Below are positions 7,764-15,777 of a stretch of DNA of 31,766 nucleotides, one piece after another. The stretch is from a virus. The notes beneath the pieces were generated by a model. That model saw only the letters and a list, made by a program, of their open reading frames with translations. It made no database searches and had not been told where the DNA came from. Position numbers and translations under genes: made by a program. Positions within the stretch are counted from its first letter, which is position 1. Every line of letters begins with the position of its first letter. Location of the stretch: IMG/VR virus record IMGVR_UViG_3300010354_017786, positions 1 to 31,766 of that record, one strand, 5' to 3'.

Positions 7764-9761
7764 TTAATTACTGAATTGAGACCAAAGCGATGAGGCGACT
7801 AGTTCAGCAAGGACAAACCTATCTTTTGCATCTACTTGAGCATAGGTTTCTATAAGGGTTTCTTTGAAAGCAGCCGATCTTGGATCAGCACCAGGTATTG
7901 TTAGAGCAGACTTAATGGCACCTTGAATTTCTTTTTCAATTTGAGCATTCAAGCCCTGTAGTTGAGCTAATTTAACATTAGAAACTTCAATCATTTCTTT
8001 TCTGTCCGGTATTGGCAAACCAGCAGTTTCGGCGGCATCCTTAATGATTGCGAACAAAACTGGACGCACATCATCCTCAATCTGCTTATACCAAACATCT
8101 TTGTTAAATATTGATTCTGCGTCTAGTGTGCCAGCAGATAGAGATTTTCTTGATTTGACCCCCATGGATTTCTCCATAACCACTCTTTGCTGGCGTTCAA
8201 TTACTCTTTCAAGTGAGCGAGCAAGAATCTCTGACCATCTTTCAATTGCTCTCTCCTCTTCTGCCACCTTTGTTTCGGTGGGCACCTGACCAATCGGTGC
8301 TGTTTCTGCTGTAGCCATAGGAACATCGGTGGCCCCAGATGGATTTGCTCCTTGCATCGCCGCAGCAATTGCACCTGCCATAGTGTCTGGTGCTGGACTA
8401 CCAGAAGGTGGTGTTGGGGCTTCCATCCCTGGCATCCCTGCTCCTGGTGGTGCTGTTTCGCCACCCAAACCCGGCACAGCACCTTGAGGTGGTCCACCAG
8501 CCATCATTGGTGGCGACTCCATTTTCTTTTTAGTATTGCCAATTGGTGTCAAGTTCGGATTCATTAGTAGTGAATCAGCAAGATCAGATTGAACAACTTT
8601 TCTACCACTCCCAAGCCTGTATTCGTTAAGGCTAATTAATCCACGAGAAAATTCATCACTTAGATATCTTTCTCGCTCCTGTTTGTAAAGCATCAAGACA
8701 GGCACCTCGCTGGTGTCAAAATCAACATAATTGATTTCGTCTAGTTCATCTAGCGATCTGGCTATTGGTTCCAAATGTGGAAGCATTGTTTCTGTCCAGA
8801 AAACTCGTATTTCTTCGGCAGCATTAGAGAATGTTCGACCAGAGGCATTTCCAATAACGGACTCTGGAACACCAAATGCTGCAAGTATTTCTTCTTTCGT
8901 TATTTGCCTCATTTGTATGTATGCGGCATCTCTTGGCGAAGCACCAACATCTACATACTCGGCACCATCATCGGCGGCGAGAACGGTTGTTTGTCCAGCC
9001 CGAGACAAGTTACCCCTGAACCGATTTCTGAGTTCTTCCTTGTCTTCATCATCAAGCATTCCACGGACAACTAGCAATCCACCAGGTCTGCCGTCATTCA
9101 TAAGAAAGTTTCTGTTGTATAACTTGGCAAAATTTTCAATTTCAATTGCTACACCAGCAGACTCCATTGGGGTCATTGACAAATACGGATCCAACGGATG
9201 TGGACGACGAACCCATACGACATCTTCTGGTTTTAGAATTATTGTTTTGCCTTGGGACAGTGTTACCTCGTACCCCGAAACAAATTTCTTTGGATCCGGT
9301 ATTGGAGCCGTTGATTGTGGTGGAAGCAAATTGAGACCAATAATTCCACCATCACGACCTCTAACTTTCTCAATAAATACACCGCGTGTACCAAGAAGTA
9401 ATTGAGCAGAAAGTCGATATCTAAAAATAAATGCATTTTCACCGATGTTTGATTTAGTATTCAACACTTCAAGCAAGGTTGATTTTGCCATCTTTGTATT
9501 AGAAAGAATTTCCCCATCAGGAGAATTGTCTTTGCGCAAAATAATTGGTAGACGTGCTTGGTTTCCTGCTATGACATCGATGCAACGAGCAACCCAAGTA
9601 ACACGCTGCATACCCTCTCGGTATGCGCGTTCTATGTCCCAAGAATCTTTGTAAGATTTGCCCGCAAAACCAACATTCTGTGCAACAGGTGCACCTGGTC
9701 CAATCAATGATTTTATATCAAGATTAGAGAAATCTTTGTTTTTAGGTGAGTTCCAAGCCAT
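7764..9761 (-). CDS. Phage portal protein
   Basis: This 665-residue protein forms the dodecameric ring at one capsid vertex through which DNA is packaged and ejected. The core resembles HK97-type portals: an early VARCIDVIAGNQARLP helix, a LLPPQSTAPIPDP segment, an EDVVWVRRPHPLDPY strand, the LYNRNFLMNDGRPGGLLVVRG stretch and a long stem helix ending EILAAFGVPESVIGNASG, typical of the family. After about residue 400 there is a Pro/Gly/Ala-rich low-complexity linker (about 415-495), then a helical C-terminal domain not usual in compact portals. It begins six bases after a small membrane-protein gene and is followed by the protease, the usual portal-protease order. Length and C-terminal extension are larger than the roughly 400-500 residues common in the family. 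Confidence 0.93.
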   Translation of the reverse strand: MAWNSPKNKDFSNLDIKSLIGPGAPVAQNVGFAGKSYKDSWDIERAYREGMQRVTWVARCIDVIAGNQARLPIILRKDNSPDGEILSNTKMAKSTLLEVLNTKSNIGENAFIFRYRLSAQLLLGTRGVFIEKVRGRDGGIIGLNLLPPQSTAPIPDPKKFVSGYEVTLSQGKTIILKPEDVVWVRRPHPLDPYLSMTPMESAGVAIEIENFAKLYNRNFLMNDGRPGGLLVVRGMLDDEDKEELRNRFRGNLSRAGQTTVLAADDGAEYVDVGASPRDAAYIQMRQITKEEILAAFGVPESVIGNASGRTFSNAAEEIRVFWTETMLPHLEPIARSLDELDEINYVDFDTSEVPVLMLYKQERERYLSDEFSRGLISLNEYRLGSGRKVVQSDLADSLLMNPNLTPIGNTKKKMESPPMMAGGPPQGAVPGLGGETAPPGAGMPGMEAPTPPSGSPAPDTMAGAIAAAMQGANPSGATDVPMATAETAPIGQVPTETKVAEEERAIERWSEILARSLERVIERQQRVVMEKSMGVKSRKSLSAGTLDAESIFNKDVWYKQIEDDVRPVLFAIIKDAAETAGLPIPDRKEMIEVSNVKLAQLQGLNAQIEKEIQGAIKSALTIPGADPRSAAFKETLIETYAQVDAKDRFVLAELVASSLWSQFSN

Positions 9762-9764
9762 TTA

Positions 9765-9935
9765 TTACTCAAGTCCAAGTAAGAGTCCAACCAAGCCACA
9801 ACCAACTCCCGCAACAATTAACCCTGCTGGAGGAAAAATTACACCAGCACCTAATGATGTTAGAATGACAAATGAGCTCATTAAAATATTAGCAACATTT
9901 GCTCTCTTGGTGAGGAACGCTTTTATTTTGTTCAT
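9765..9935 (-). CDS. Small two-helix membrane protein upstream of portal
   Basis: An ATG at 9935 opens a 56-residue frame closed by tandem stops (9767-9762), six bases before the portal ATG. A GGAGG ribosome-binding site lies at 9941-9945, five bases from the start, one of the better Shine-Dalgarno matches in the window. The protein starts MNKIKAFLTKRANVAN and then has two hydrophobic segments (about residues 17-34 and 38-55) joined by a PPAG turn; it is rich in Gly, Val and Leu. This suggests an integral membrane protein. A holin-like or membrane-anchoring role is possible by size and topology only; I do not recognise a family, and its place between terminase and portal is not the usual place for a lysis gene. 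Confidence 0.7.
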   Translation of the reverse strand: MNKIKAFLTKRANVANILMSSFVILTSLGAGVIFPPAGLIVAGVGCGLVGLLLGLE

Positions 9936-10001
9936 ACGGACCTCCGGTTGTTCTTATATAGTTTACGATACGAGCAAGCATAGTAGATACAGGAAGTTTG
10001 A
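9936..10001. promoter_or_regulatory. Divergent intergenic region, probable back-to-back promoters
   Basis: This 66-base gap is the only point in the window where transcription diverges: membrane protein/portal/protease leftward and terminase rightward. It is AT-rich, with TATAGT at 9957-9962 and TACGAT at 9964-9969 as possible -10 elements rightward, and a TATATAAG string on the opposite strand. No good -35 box is evident in either direction. An AGGAAG ribosome-binding site near 9991 serves terminase. The promoter call rests mainly on gene orientation. Confidence 0.45.
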
Positions 10002-11306
10002 ATGGCAGATTGGCAAAAAGTAATTGACTACCTAGAGCCAAAGCCCGCTCTCTATTGTCCAGAGGAAGCATCGCTTACCCAAAAGGTTTTTTTACGCTGC
10101 TATGCGCTTGAGGCATTGTTTGGCGGAGCCGCTGGTGGTGGCAAATCATCGGCACTCCTAATGGCCGCACTTCAGTATGTGGATGTCCCAGGGTATTCGG
10201 CAATTTTATTTAGGCGTACATTTGCTGACTTGTCGCTCCCCGGTGCTCTTATGGACAGATTTCGCACATGGATAGCAAATTATGACGATGTTCATTGGAA
10301 TAACAATAGTTTTATAGCAACATTCCCGTCTGGTGCTCGCATATCTTTTGGGTACCTTAATAACACGGGGGACTACCTGAGATACAAGGGTTCGGAATTT
10401 CAGTTCATTGGCATGGACGAGGTGACCGAAATTAGAGAGGGAGACTATCGTTATCTGTTTTCCCGTTTACGCCGACCAGTCAGTGGTCCTTTGTCCGATG
10501 TTCCAATTCGTATGAGGGCGGCATCCAACCCAGCCCCAAACTGGGTTCGCCAAAGGTTTATTGTTGAAGGAAAGACGGAAAATCGTATATTTGTACCGTC
10601 CCTCTTGACCGACAACCCTGGCATTGATGCCACCTCGTATCGCCGTTCATTGCAAGCATTGGATCCTCTTGAAAGACGGCGACTAGAGGAGGGCGACTGG
10701 TGGGCAACCACTCTTGGCTCAATGTTTGACAGAACCTCATTTGTGGTAATTGACCAACACGAGGTCCCTATGGTGAGTAGTTCGGCTCGGGCTGTTCGCT
10801 TCTGGGACTTGGCTGCTACGGAACCAAATCAGTCAAATCCTGACCCCGACTGGACGGTGGGGACATTGGTTTTGTTTGATAAAGGTATTGCTTATGTATT
10901 GGATGTCAAGCGAGCAAGAGTTAAGGGCGAAAAAGTAGAGCAATTAGTCCAGCAGACGGCAATAGAGGATGGGCCTAGTGTGGCCATAAGAATGGAGCAA
11001 GAACCGGGTTCATCTGGCAAAGCCCTTATTGATCAATATGCTAGGTATGTAATTCCCGGTTATGACTTTGTCGGAATTCGCTCAACTGGTGACAAAGTAA
11101 CTCGAGCTCGTCCGTTCGCTGCGGCTGCCGCAAATGGCAATGTCCGTGTCCTGAGAGCCCCTTGGCTTACCGAATGGTTGGATGAGTTATCCACATTCCC
11201 TGAAGCCGCCAACCACGACGACCAAGTTGACTCCGTAACTGGTGCTTTTGGTTTTCTTACAGGATTGGGGTTGCCTCAACGCAAAAGAGCCGCTATTGTT
11301 GTTTGA
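10002..11306 (+). CDS. terL: Terminase large subunit (packaging ATPase and nuclease)
   Basis: This 434-residue motor protein pumps phage DNA into the prohead through the portal and cuts it. The ATPase has a Walker A loop GAAGGGKSS at residues 42-50, followed by LFRRTFADL, and a Walker B strand FIGMDE with Asp139-Glu140. The RNase H-like nuclease half shows Asp269 in RFWDLAATE, a middle acidic region near 301-331, and a terminal HDDQVDS (405-411). This layout fits a full-length terminase. An AGGAAG ribosome-binding site precedes the ATG. No small terminase is evident next to it. It is unusual in being divergent from the portal rather than directly upstream of it. Confidence 0.95.
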   Translation: MADWQKVIDYLEPKPALYCPEEASLTQKVFLRCYALEALFGGAAGGGKSSALLMAALQYVDVPGYSAILFRRTFADLSLPGALMDRFRTWIANYDDVHWNNNSFIATFPSGARISFGYLNNTGDYLRYKGSEFQFIGMDEVTEIREGDYRYLFSRLRRPVSGPLSDVPIRMRAASNPAPNWVRQRFIVEGKTENRIFVPSLLTDNPGIDATSYRRSLQALDPLERRRLEEGDWWATTLGSMFDRTSFVVIDQHEVPMVSSSARAVRFWDLAATEPNQSNPDPDWTVGTLVLFDKGIAYVLDVKRARVKGEKVEQLVQQTAIEDGPSVAIRMEQEPGSSGKALIDQYARYVIPGYDFVGIRSTGDKVTRARPFAAAAANGNVRVLRAPWLTEWLDELSTFPEAANHDDQVDSVTGAFGFLTGLGLPQRKRAAIVV

Positions 11307-11325
11307 GTAAGTTTTACTATCACCA

Positions 11326-11865
11326 ATGATTGCGAGAAACATGGATACTACGCCTACTATTGCCGACCTATTATTTGGCAATTTTGCTGAACGATTAAAT
11401 GACCTAGAAGGTCGATTACAGGACTATCTTGCTGGGTCGCCGCCACAAGAAGAGGCTTGCGAAGTCCTTGCAGTATTTAACAAAAACAAGGCTGACCTCA
11501 AATTTGTTTATGATTCATTTGCGCTGAAAGTCGGAGCAATGATGAAGGATGACAAAATTCTTTTACCAAATGGTGGCGAGGTAGAGAAAAACTTTGCCAA
11601 AAAAAGAACCAAGTGGCAGCACAAAGATTTAGCAAGCGTCGTGGCGCAAAAACTTCTTAAGATGTCAATTGACATGGATACGGGTGAAGTAAAAGTTGAC
11701 CCAGAACAAATGGCCAAGGACATGATCAATTATGTGCAGCCTTCGTACTGGAAAGTAACACAACTTGAAAAATTGGGCATAAATGTTGATAATTATTGCG
11801 AATCCGGTGATTCGCGCATGAGTGTAATAGTAAGACAACCACATGGAGGAATAAGCGATGAGTGA
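11326..11865 (+). CDS. Hypothetical protein in recombination block
   Basis: The frame encodes up to 179 residues; a second ATG at 11341 would remove five residues, and neither start has a strong ribosome-binding site. The protein is mixed helical and charged, with an FNKNKADLKFVYDSF helix and a KNFAKKRTKWQHKDLASVVAQKLL helix in the middle and an YVQPSYWKVTQLEKLGI segment near the end. I do not recognise the family. It overlaps the following Rad52-like gene by eight bases, and the ribosome-binding site for that gene lies inside it, so the two are probably translated together. A helper or regulator of recombination is a guess from position. Confidence 0.8.
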   Translation: MIARNMDTTPTIADLLFGNFAERLNDLEGRLQDYLAGSPPQEEACEVLAVFNKNKADLKFVYDSFALKVGAMMKDDKILLPNGGEVEKNFAKKRTKWQHKDLASVVAQKLLKMSIDMDTGEVKVDPEQMAKDMINYVQPSYWKVTQLEKLGINVDNYCESGDSRMSVIVRQPHGGISDE

Positions 11866-12505
11866 AGCAGAAAAAACAGAACGAAGAGAAATATACGGTC
11901 CATTATCGGAACAGTTCCCGAGAGAAATGGAACGTACCCTCAACAAGGGTGGCACCAATCTCACTTATATTCCAGTGAGCGAAGTAATTACCCGTCTCAA
12001 TAAAGTGCTTGGTGTTGACAAATGGTCTTTCACAATCATTCGTTGCGAGCGTGATGCAATAGATCCTGACTTTGTTGTTGCCCATGTTCGTCTTGATTGG
12101 CACACATCTGGATTGGTTGTTTCCCGCGATGGAATTGGTGGTCAAAAAATTAAGCGAACCAAACAGGGTTCAATTGTTGACCTTGGCGATGAATTCAAGG
12201 GTGCAATTTCGGATGCTCTCAAGAAAGCGGCTCAAACACTCGGTGTCGGCCTCTACCTTGCCCGTAGCGATGATGCTATGGAAATTGAGCAAGCCATGGA
12301 TGCACCAATTGATGAATCGGTTCAAACTTGGGAAAGTTTTGTGAGTGTCAGCAAAGGATTGAGCGAATCAAAGAGATCGCAACTAAACGATTTCTGGGCA
12401 TCAATATCATCCAATGCTCCAAAACCAAAGCGAGCAAGCGATGTTTCTCTTGGTCAACTTCAGGAATTGTTGACAGAAGCAACACGTCTAAGTTTTGAGA
12501 AGTAG
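11858..12505 (+). CDS. Rad52/22-like single-strand annealing protein
   Basis: This 215-residue protein resembles phage relatives of the Rad52/22 family, which anneal complementary single strands during recombination-dependent replication and repair. The fold signature is present: LTYIPVSEVITRLNKVLG at the start, then DKWSFTIIRC, a basic hairpin GGQKIKRTKQGS, and LGDEFKGAISDALKKAAQTLGVGLYL. The C-terminal third (about 150-215) is a divergent tail with a second helical piece. A GGAGG ribosome-binding site precedes the ATG. The next gene is a RecB/Cas4-like nuclease, so the two form a plausible exonuclease-annealase pair, as in other phages. Confidence 0.85.
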   Translation: MSEAEKTERREIYGPLSEQFPREMERTLNKGGTNLTYIPVSEVITRLNKVLGVDKWSFTIIRCERDAIDPDFVVAHVRLDWHTSGLVVSRDGIGGQKIKRTKQGSIVDLGDEFKGAISDALKKAAQTLGVGLYLARSDDAMEIEQAMDAPIDESVQTWESFVSVSKGLSESKRSQLNDFWASISSNAPKPKRASDVSLGQLQELLTEATRLSFEK

Positions 12506-12517
12506 TAGGCTTGGTCG

Positions 12518-13309
12518 GTGAACACCGAACAGCCCGAACAATTCAAAATGCCCGATTATTTGTCGGCCTCATCAATTTCTACTTGGGAACAGTGCCCTCA
12601 AAGGTATAAATACAGCAGAATTGATGGAATACCAGAACCCGAAACAGATAGTCAAATTATGGGTAATTTCGTTCACGAGATATTGGAAAATGTATACAAA
12701 CTTCCTAGCGAGCAACGAACCATAGCTAATGCTCAGCAAGTATCACGAGTGGTTTGGGTTAATGGTTGGGCAGAAAGACTTGCGGCAATTGGTGTTGATG
12801 AAACAAAAATGCGTGAATTTAGGTGGAAGTCATGGTGGTGTGTTGAAAATCTTTGGTCAATAGAAAACCCGGTAGAAATTTCACCGATTGGACTTGAGTC
12901 TGAATACTATGTTGAAATTCTGCCAGGCATAAAGATAAAGGGATTCGTTGATCGAATAACCCCCAATGGCGATGGTGTGAAAGTTACTGACTACAAAACC
13001 GGAAAGTTTCCACGCCCTGCCTATATGGATCAGAAGTGGTTTCAATTGCTTTTGTACAAAATTATTGTTGAAAAGACAATAGACAAGTCAGTCAATGAAG
13101 TGGAGTTGATATACCTAAAAGATGGTAAAAGCGTCGCAAAACAAACAACACCTAAAGACAACGAAGCAACACTTGTTCGTGTTTCAAATGTCCACGGGGA
13201 AATAAAAGAATCTATTCAAACTGGGAATTTCCCAACCAAGGTATCAAAATTATGCGATTGGTGCAATTATAAAAAAATATGCCCAGCATGGAGCGCTAGG
13301 AGGCGCTAA
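12518..13309 (+). CDS. RecB/Cas4-like PD-(D/E)XK nuclease with Fe-S cluster cysteines
   Basis: This 263-residue protein has the PDDEXK_1 layout: LSASSISTWEQCPQRYKY at the start, a helix with His53 in GNFVHEIL, GFVDR with Asp145, the VTDYKTG strand with Asp158 and Lys160, and a following QLLLY helix. Cys26 plus Cys246, Cys249 and Cys255 match the four-cysteine iron-sulfur clasp of Cas4 and AddB-type nucleases. It probably resects DNA ends for the adjacent annealing protein. The start used is GTG at 12518, which has no strong ribosome-binding site; ATG at 12548 is an alternative that still keeps the conserved N-terminus. Confidence 0.88.
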   Translation: MNTEQPEQFKMPDYLSASSISTWEQCPQRYKYSRIDGIPEPETDSQIMGNFVHEILENVYKLPSEQRTIANAQQVSRVVWVNGWAERLAAIGVDETKMREFRWKSWWCVENLWSIENPVEISPIGLESEYYVEILPGIKIKGFVDRITPNGDGVKVTDYKTGKFPRPAYMDQKWFQLLLYKIIVEKTIDKSVNEVELIYLKDGKSVAKQTTPKDNEATLVRVSNVHGEIKESIQTGNFPTKVSKLCDWCNYKKICPAWSARRR

Positions 13310-13318
13310 CAAAAATAT

Positions 13319-13825
13319 ATGGATGATCAGACATTTGCTAAAATGGTCGCCGAAGAGGTTAAAAACAAACTTTCTCCTAATCAGCGAAAAATACTTTTTC
13401 TTCAAGAAAATTGGGAGCGTTGGCGAGTAAACCTTGTCGCTCTTCTTGACAACATAAAAAATCAAATTGAGTCCACAGAGTTATCCCGTCAAGCCGACAT
13501 CGTGAGATATGAGTCATTTGGAGATGAGGGATTAATTCTTCTAGAGCAAGCAAATGCTTCGTATGATGCACGAATAAAAAAAATAACCCGATTTAGATTC
13601 CATGTTGAGAGGCGACTAAATGAAGTTGCCACAATGATTGAGACGGGCGAAGTATCACAAAGCAGCGGATGGGAAAGTGTTGAGTTTCTCAAGCGAGGTA
13701 TTGCTAAACATAGAGCGATGTTCTCGGAATACGATATTGAGGAGACGAGCATTGATAGAGCGCTATGGGCTCTTCTTGACGACTCTTGGGAGTTTGACAA
13801 CATAAATCCGTCGGACATATTGTGA
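13319..13825 (+). CDS. Hypothetical helical protein
   Basis: This 168-residue acidic, strongly helical protein has no motif I recognise. It has charged heptad-like stretches (about 8-50 and 78-108) and a Trp/Asp-rich end (ALLDDSWEF). An AGGAGG lies at 13298-13303, about 15 bases from the ATG, which is farther than ideal. The end overlaps the GTG start of the HNH gene by four bases, so it belongs to the same operon. A role in DNA metabolism is suggested only by position. Confidence 0.78.
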   Translation: MDDQTFAKMVAEEVKNKLSPNQRKILFLQENWERWRVNLVALLDNIKNQIESTELSRQADIVRYESFGDEGLILLEQANASYDARIKKITRFRFHVERRLNEVATMIETGEVSQSSGWESVEFLKRGIAKHRAMFSEYDIEETSIDRALWALLDDSWEFDNINPSDIL

Positions 13826-14160
13826 AAAATCGCAAACCATTAAAGCGCGGTAAGCCACCACGTAGGCGCAGTAAAAAAATGGAACTAAAGTATGTTGAGC
13901 GACGGGCTTTTGTCGTCAAAATTCTTTCCGAAAGACCCAAGTGTGAAGCGTGTGCTGTATTCGCTAAGCACGATGGTCTAGCCATCTACAAACTTTTACC
14001 TGCCATTGATGTCCATGAGTTGGTCAGACGATCACAGGGGGGTTCAATACTTGATGAAGAAAACGTGTTGGCTGTATGTCGAAAATGTCATAACAGAATC
14101 GGGCAATACCCTGCCCTTGCATTTGAACTTGGTTTGGCCAAACACGGATGGGAAAGATGA
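13822..14160 (+). CDS. HNH-type endonuclease
   Basis: This 112-residue protein has a very basic N-terminus (MKNRKPLKRGKPPRRRSKK) and a zinc-supported HNH core: Cys41 and Cys44, then DVHELVRRSQGG with His65, LDEENVLAVC with Asn81 and Cys86, and Cys89-His90. It is likely a nicking or cutting enzyme. Phage HNH proteins beside terminase often assist packaging, while others are recombination nucleases; here it sits among recombination genes directly before a RuvC-like resolvase. It starts with GTG overlapping the previous stop and ends overlapping the next gene. Confidence 0.88.
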   Translation: MKNRKPLKRGKPPRRRSKKMELKYVERRAFVVKILSERPKCEACAVFAKHDGLAIYKLLPAIDVHELVRRSQGGSILDEENVLAVCRKCHNRIGQYPALAFELGLAKHGWER

Positions 14161-14699
14161 AAGAAATGGTAACTATGGGAATAGACCCATCCCTTACATC
14201 GACTGGCATATCCATTGGTGGTGTGACGGCCAGTATTCGCAAAACATCGCGTGGGGTTCATAGGTTGCTTGAGGTACGAAATGATTTGATTTATATAATA
14301 AAACAACACAATGTTAATTGTGTGGCAATTGAGCATTATTCGTATGCTTCACGCAATTCTCAAGCCCACTCAATAGGTGAGATGGGCGGTGTTATGAGGC
14401 TGGCTTTGTATGAAGCAGAAATACCTTTTGTTGAAATTCCCCCAACTTGTAGAGCGAAATTTGCAACCGGCAAAGGGAATGCTGGAAAGCCAGAAGTTGT
14501 CTCAGCCATATCAGCAATTACTGGAATTGTGTGGACCGGAGGAGATGGCTCCGACAGATGCGATGCATGGGTGTTGGAAGAAATGTTGAAATATAAATTG
14601 GGTTTATCAAAACAAAAATGGGACACAGCCAATACGGATGCTCTTAAAAAGGTAGATTGGTCACCACTAGAAACAATTATGAAAGAGGTAAATAAATGA
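14148..14699 (+). CDS. RuvC-like Holliday-junction resolvase
   Basis: The product (up to 183 residues) has the RuvC/RNase H fold signature: MGIDPSLTSTG with Asp13, VAIEHYSY with Glu62, a GNAGKPEVVSAI helix with a conserved Lys114, and DRCDAWVL with Asp136 and Asp139 completing the acidic metal site. It would cut four-way junctions made during recombination or replication, clearing branches before packaging. The frame opens at ATG 14148, but ATG at 14157 forms an ATGA overlap with the upstream stop and has GGGAAAG just before it, and may be the true start; all catalytic residues are kept either way. Confidence 0.9.
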   Translation: MGKMKEMVTMGIDPSLTSTGISIGGVTASIRKTSRGVHRLLEVRNDLIYIIKQHNVNCVAIEHYSYASRNSQAHSIGEMGGVMRLALYEAEIPFVEIPPTCRAKFATGKGNAGKPEVVSAISAITGIVWTGGDGSDRCDAWVLEEMLKYKLGLSKQKWDTANTDALKKVDWSPLETIMKEVNK

Positions 14700-15049
14700 A
14701 TGTAATGCAGTCTGTAAGAAATTCACCAATTAGCCAAGTTGAAATCGAAGAAAGAATTATTGGACTTCTTGACGATTTGGAGCACCATACTGAAGCATTT
14801 GAATCGCTTGCTGAAGATAGTGCACGAAAAGAATCAAGACTCAAAGGTGAGTGGGCAAAAGAGTATCTTTCTGCAAAGGGATCAATTAGGGAACGAGAAG
14901 CATGGGCCGATTATAAACTCGCAGACATGGATTTTGATCACAAATGTGCAGAGGCATTGGTTAGGGCGAAACGAGAGAAACTTCTTTCTCTACGAACCGA
15001 AATTGATGCTCTCAGAACATTGAATGCCAATGTGAGGGTTCAGGTATGA
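14696..15049 (+). CDS. Hypothetical coiled-coil protein
   Basis: This 117-residue, almost wholly helical and highly charged protein contains a conserved-looking ADYKLADMDFDHKCAEALVR segment followed by AKREKLLSLRTEIDALRTL. Small proteins of this type occur in recombination operons of other phages, but I cannot name a function. It is joined by ATGA overlaps to RuvC upstream and ParB-like downstream, with a good AGAGGT ribosome-binding site. Confidence 0.82.
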   Translation: MNVMQSVRNSPISQVEIEERIIGLLDDLEHHTEAFESLAEDSARKESRLKGEWAKEYLSAKGSIREREAWADYKLADMDFDHKCAEALVRAKREKLLSLRTEIDALRTLNANVRVQV

Positions 15050-15777
15050 ACGGAATACATGAATCGCTTGCCTCATTGTCAATACCAATTAGCAGTCTTG
15101 TCTCACTAAAGAACAATCCACGACTAGGCGATGTTGATGCAATTGCTTCTTCGTACAAAGAATTTGGTCAAGTAAAACCAATAGTTGTCGTTCAAAACAG
15201 CGATGGAAAATACACAATTATTGCTGGCAATCATCAATATGAAGCAGCCAAACGCTTAGGTTGGGACTCAATTGCCTGTACCGTATTTGACGGCGATGAG
15301 CAAAAAGCCATGGCATTTGCTTATGCAGACAATAGAACATCTGATCTTGGCGGGTATGACGAAGATTTGCTCATGCGTCTTATAAACAATGTAGGTGATG
15401 AGTATTCAAGCTTGATGTCAGATCTCGGCATGGATGAATTTGAGATGGCAGTAATAGAACACTCTGTTACTGACTCAGAAAGCGAATTGCTTACATCAAG
15501 CGAGTTTGTCCCACCCACAATGACAGAAGATGAGCAAGAGGAAACTCCAACTGTCCCCAAGGGGAGTGAAATGAATGTAGCCACTCTTGGAAGTACGGCA
15601 ATTCCTAGTACGAAGAAACCTACCGCAGTAGTTCAGTACACGATTGTGTTTGACAGCGTAGAACAACAAAGTAGGTGGTATGACTATGTGAAGTGGCTTC
15701 GTTCTACGCCGGAAGTTGATGGAAACACTACGGCAGAGCGCTTACTTAACTACCTAGAAGCCCACTGTGAATTTTAA
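15046..15777 (+). CDS. ParB/sulfiredoxin-fold protein (first copy)
   Basis: This 243-residue protein carries a ParB N-terminal-type domain in its first 100 residues: IPISSLVSLKNNPR, then YKEFGQVKPIVVV, TIIAGNHQYEAAKRLGW (61-73) and an ADNRTSDLGGYD segment. In canonical ParB the middle motif is G-[ED]-R-R; here it is G-N-H-Q, as in phage and modification-associated ParB-like proteins that are not partition proteins. The remainder (150-243) is an acidic linker and a small C-terminal domain (VQYTIVFDSVEQQSRWYDYV). It overlaps the PAPS-reductase-like gene by one base (TAATG) and probably acts with it. Confidence 0.88.
   Translation: MNGIHESLASLSIPISSLVSLKNNPRLGDVDAIASSYKEFGQVKPIVVVQNSDGKYTIIAGNHQYEAAKRLGWDSIACTVFDGDEQKAMAFAYADNRTSDLGGYDEDLLMRLINNVGDEYSSLMSDLGMDEFEMAVIEHSVTDSESELLTSSEFVPPTMTEDEQEETPTVPKGSEMNVATLGSTAIPSTKKPTAVVQYTIVFDSVEQQSRWYDYVKWLRSTPEVDGNTTAERLLNYLEAHCEF

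Noticed and set aside
8731-9405. A 224-codon plus-strand open frame opposite the portal gene
   Set aside because: It is a Ser-rich antisense shadow of a well-supported portal, with no ribosome-binding site and no recognisable domain.
14346-14360. YASRN in the RuvC-like protein as another copy of the GFASR motif
   Set aside because: It lacks the Gly-Phe/Leu start and lies within the conserved IEHYSYASRN catalytic region of the resolvase.
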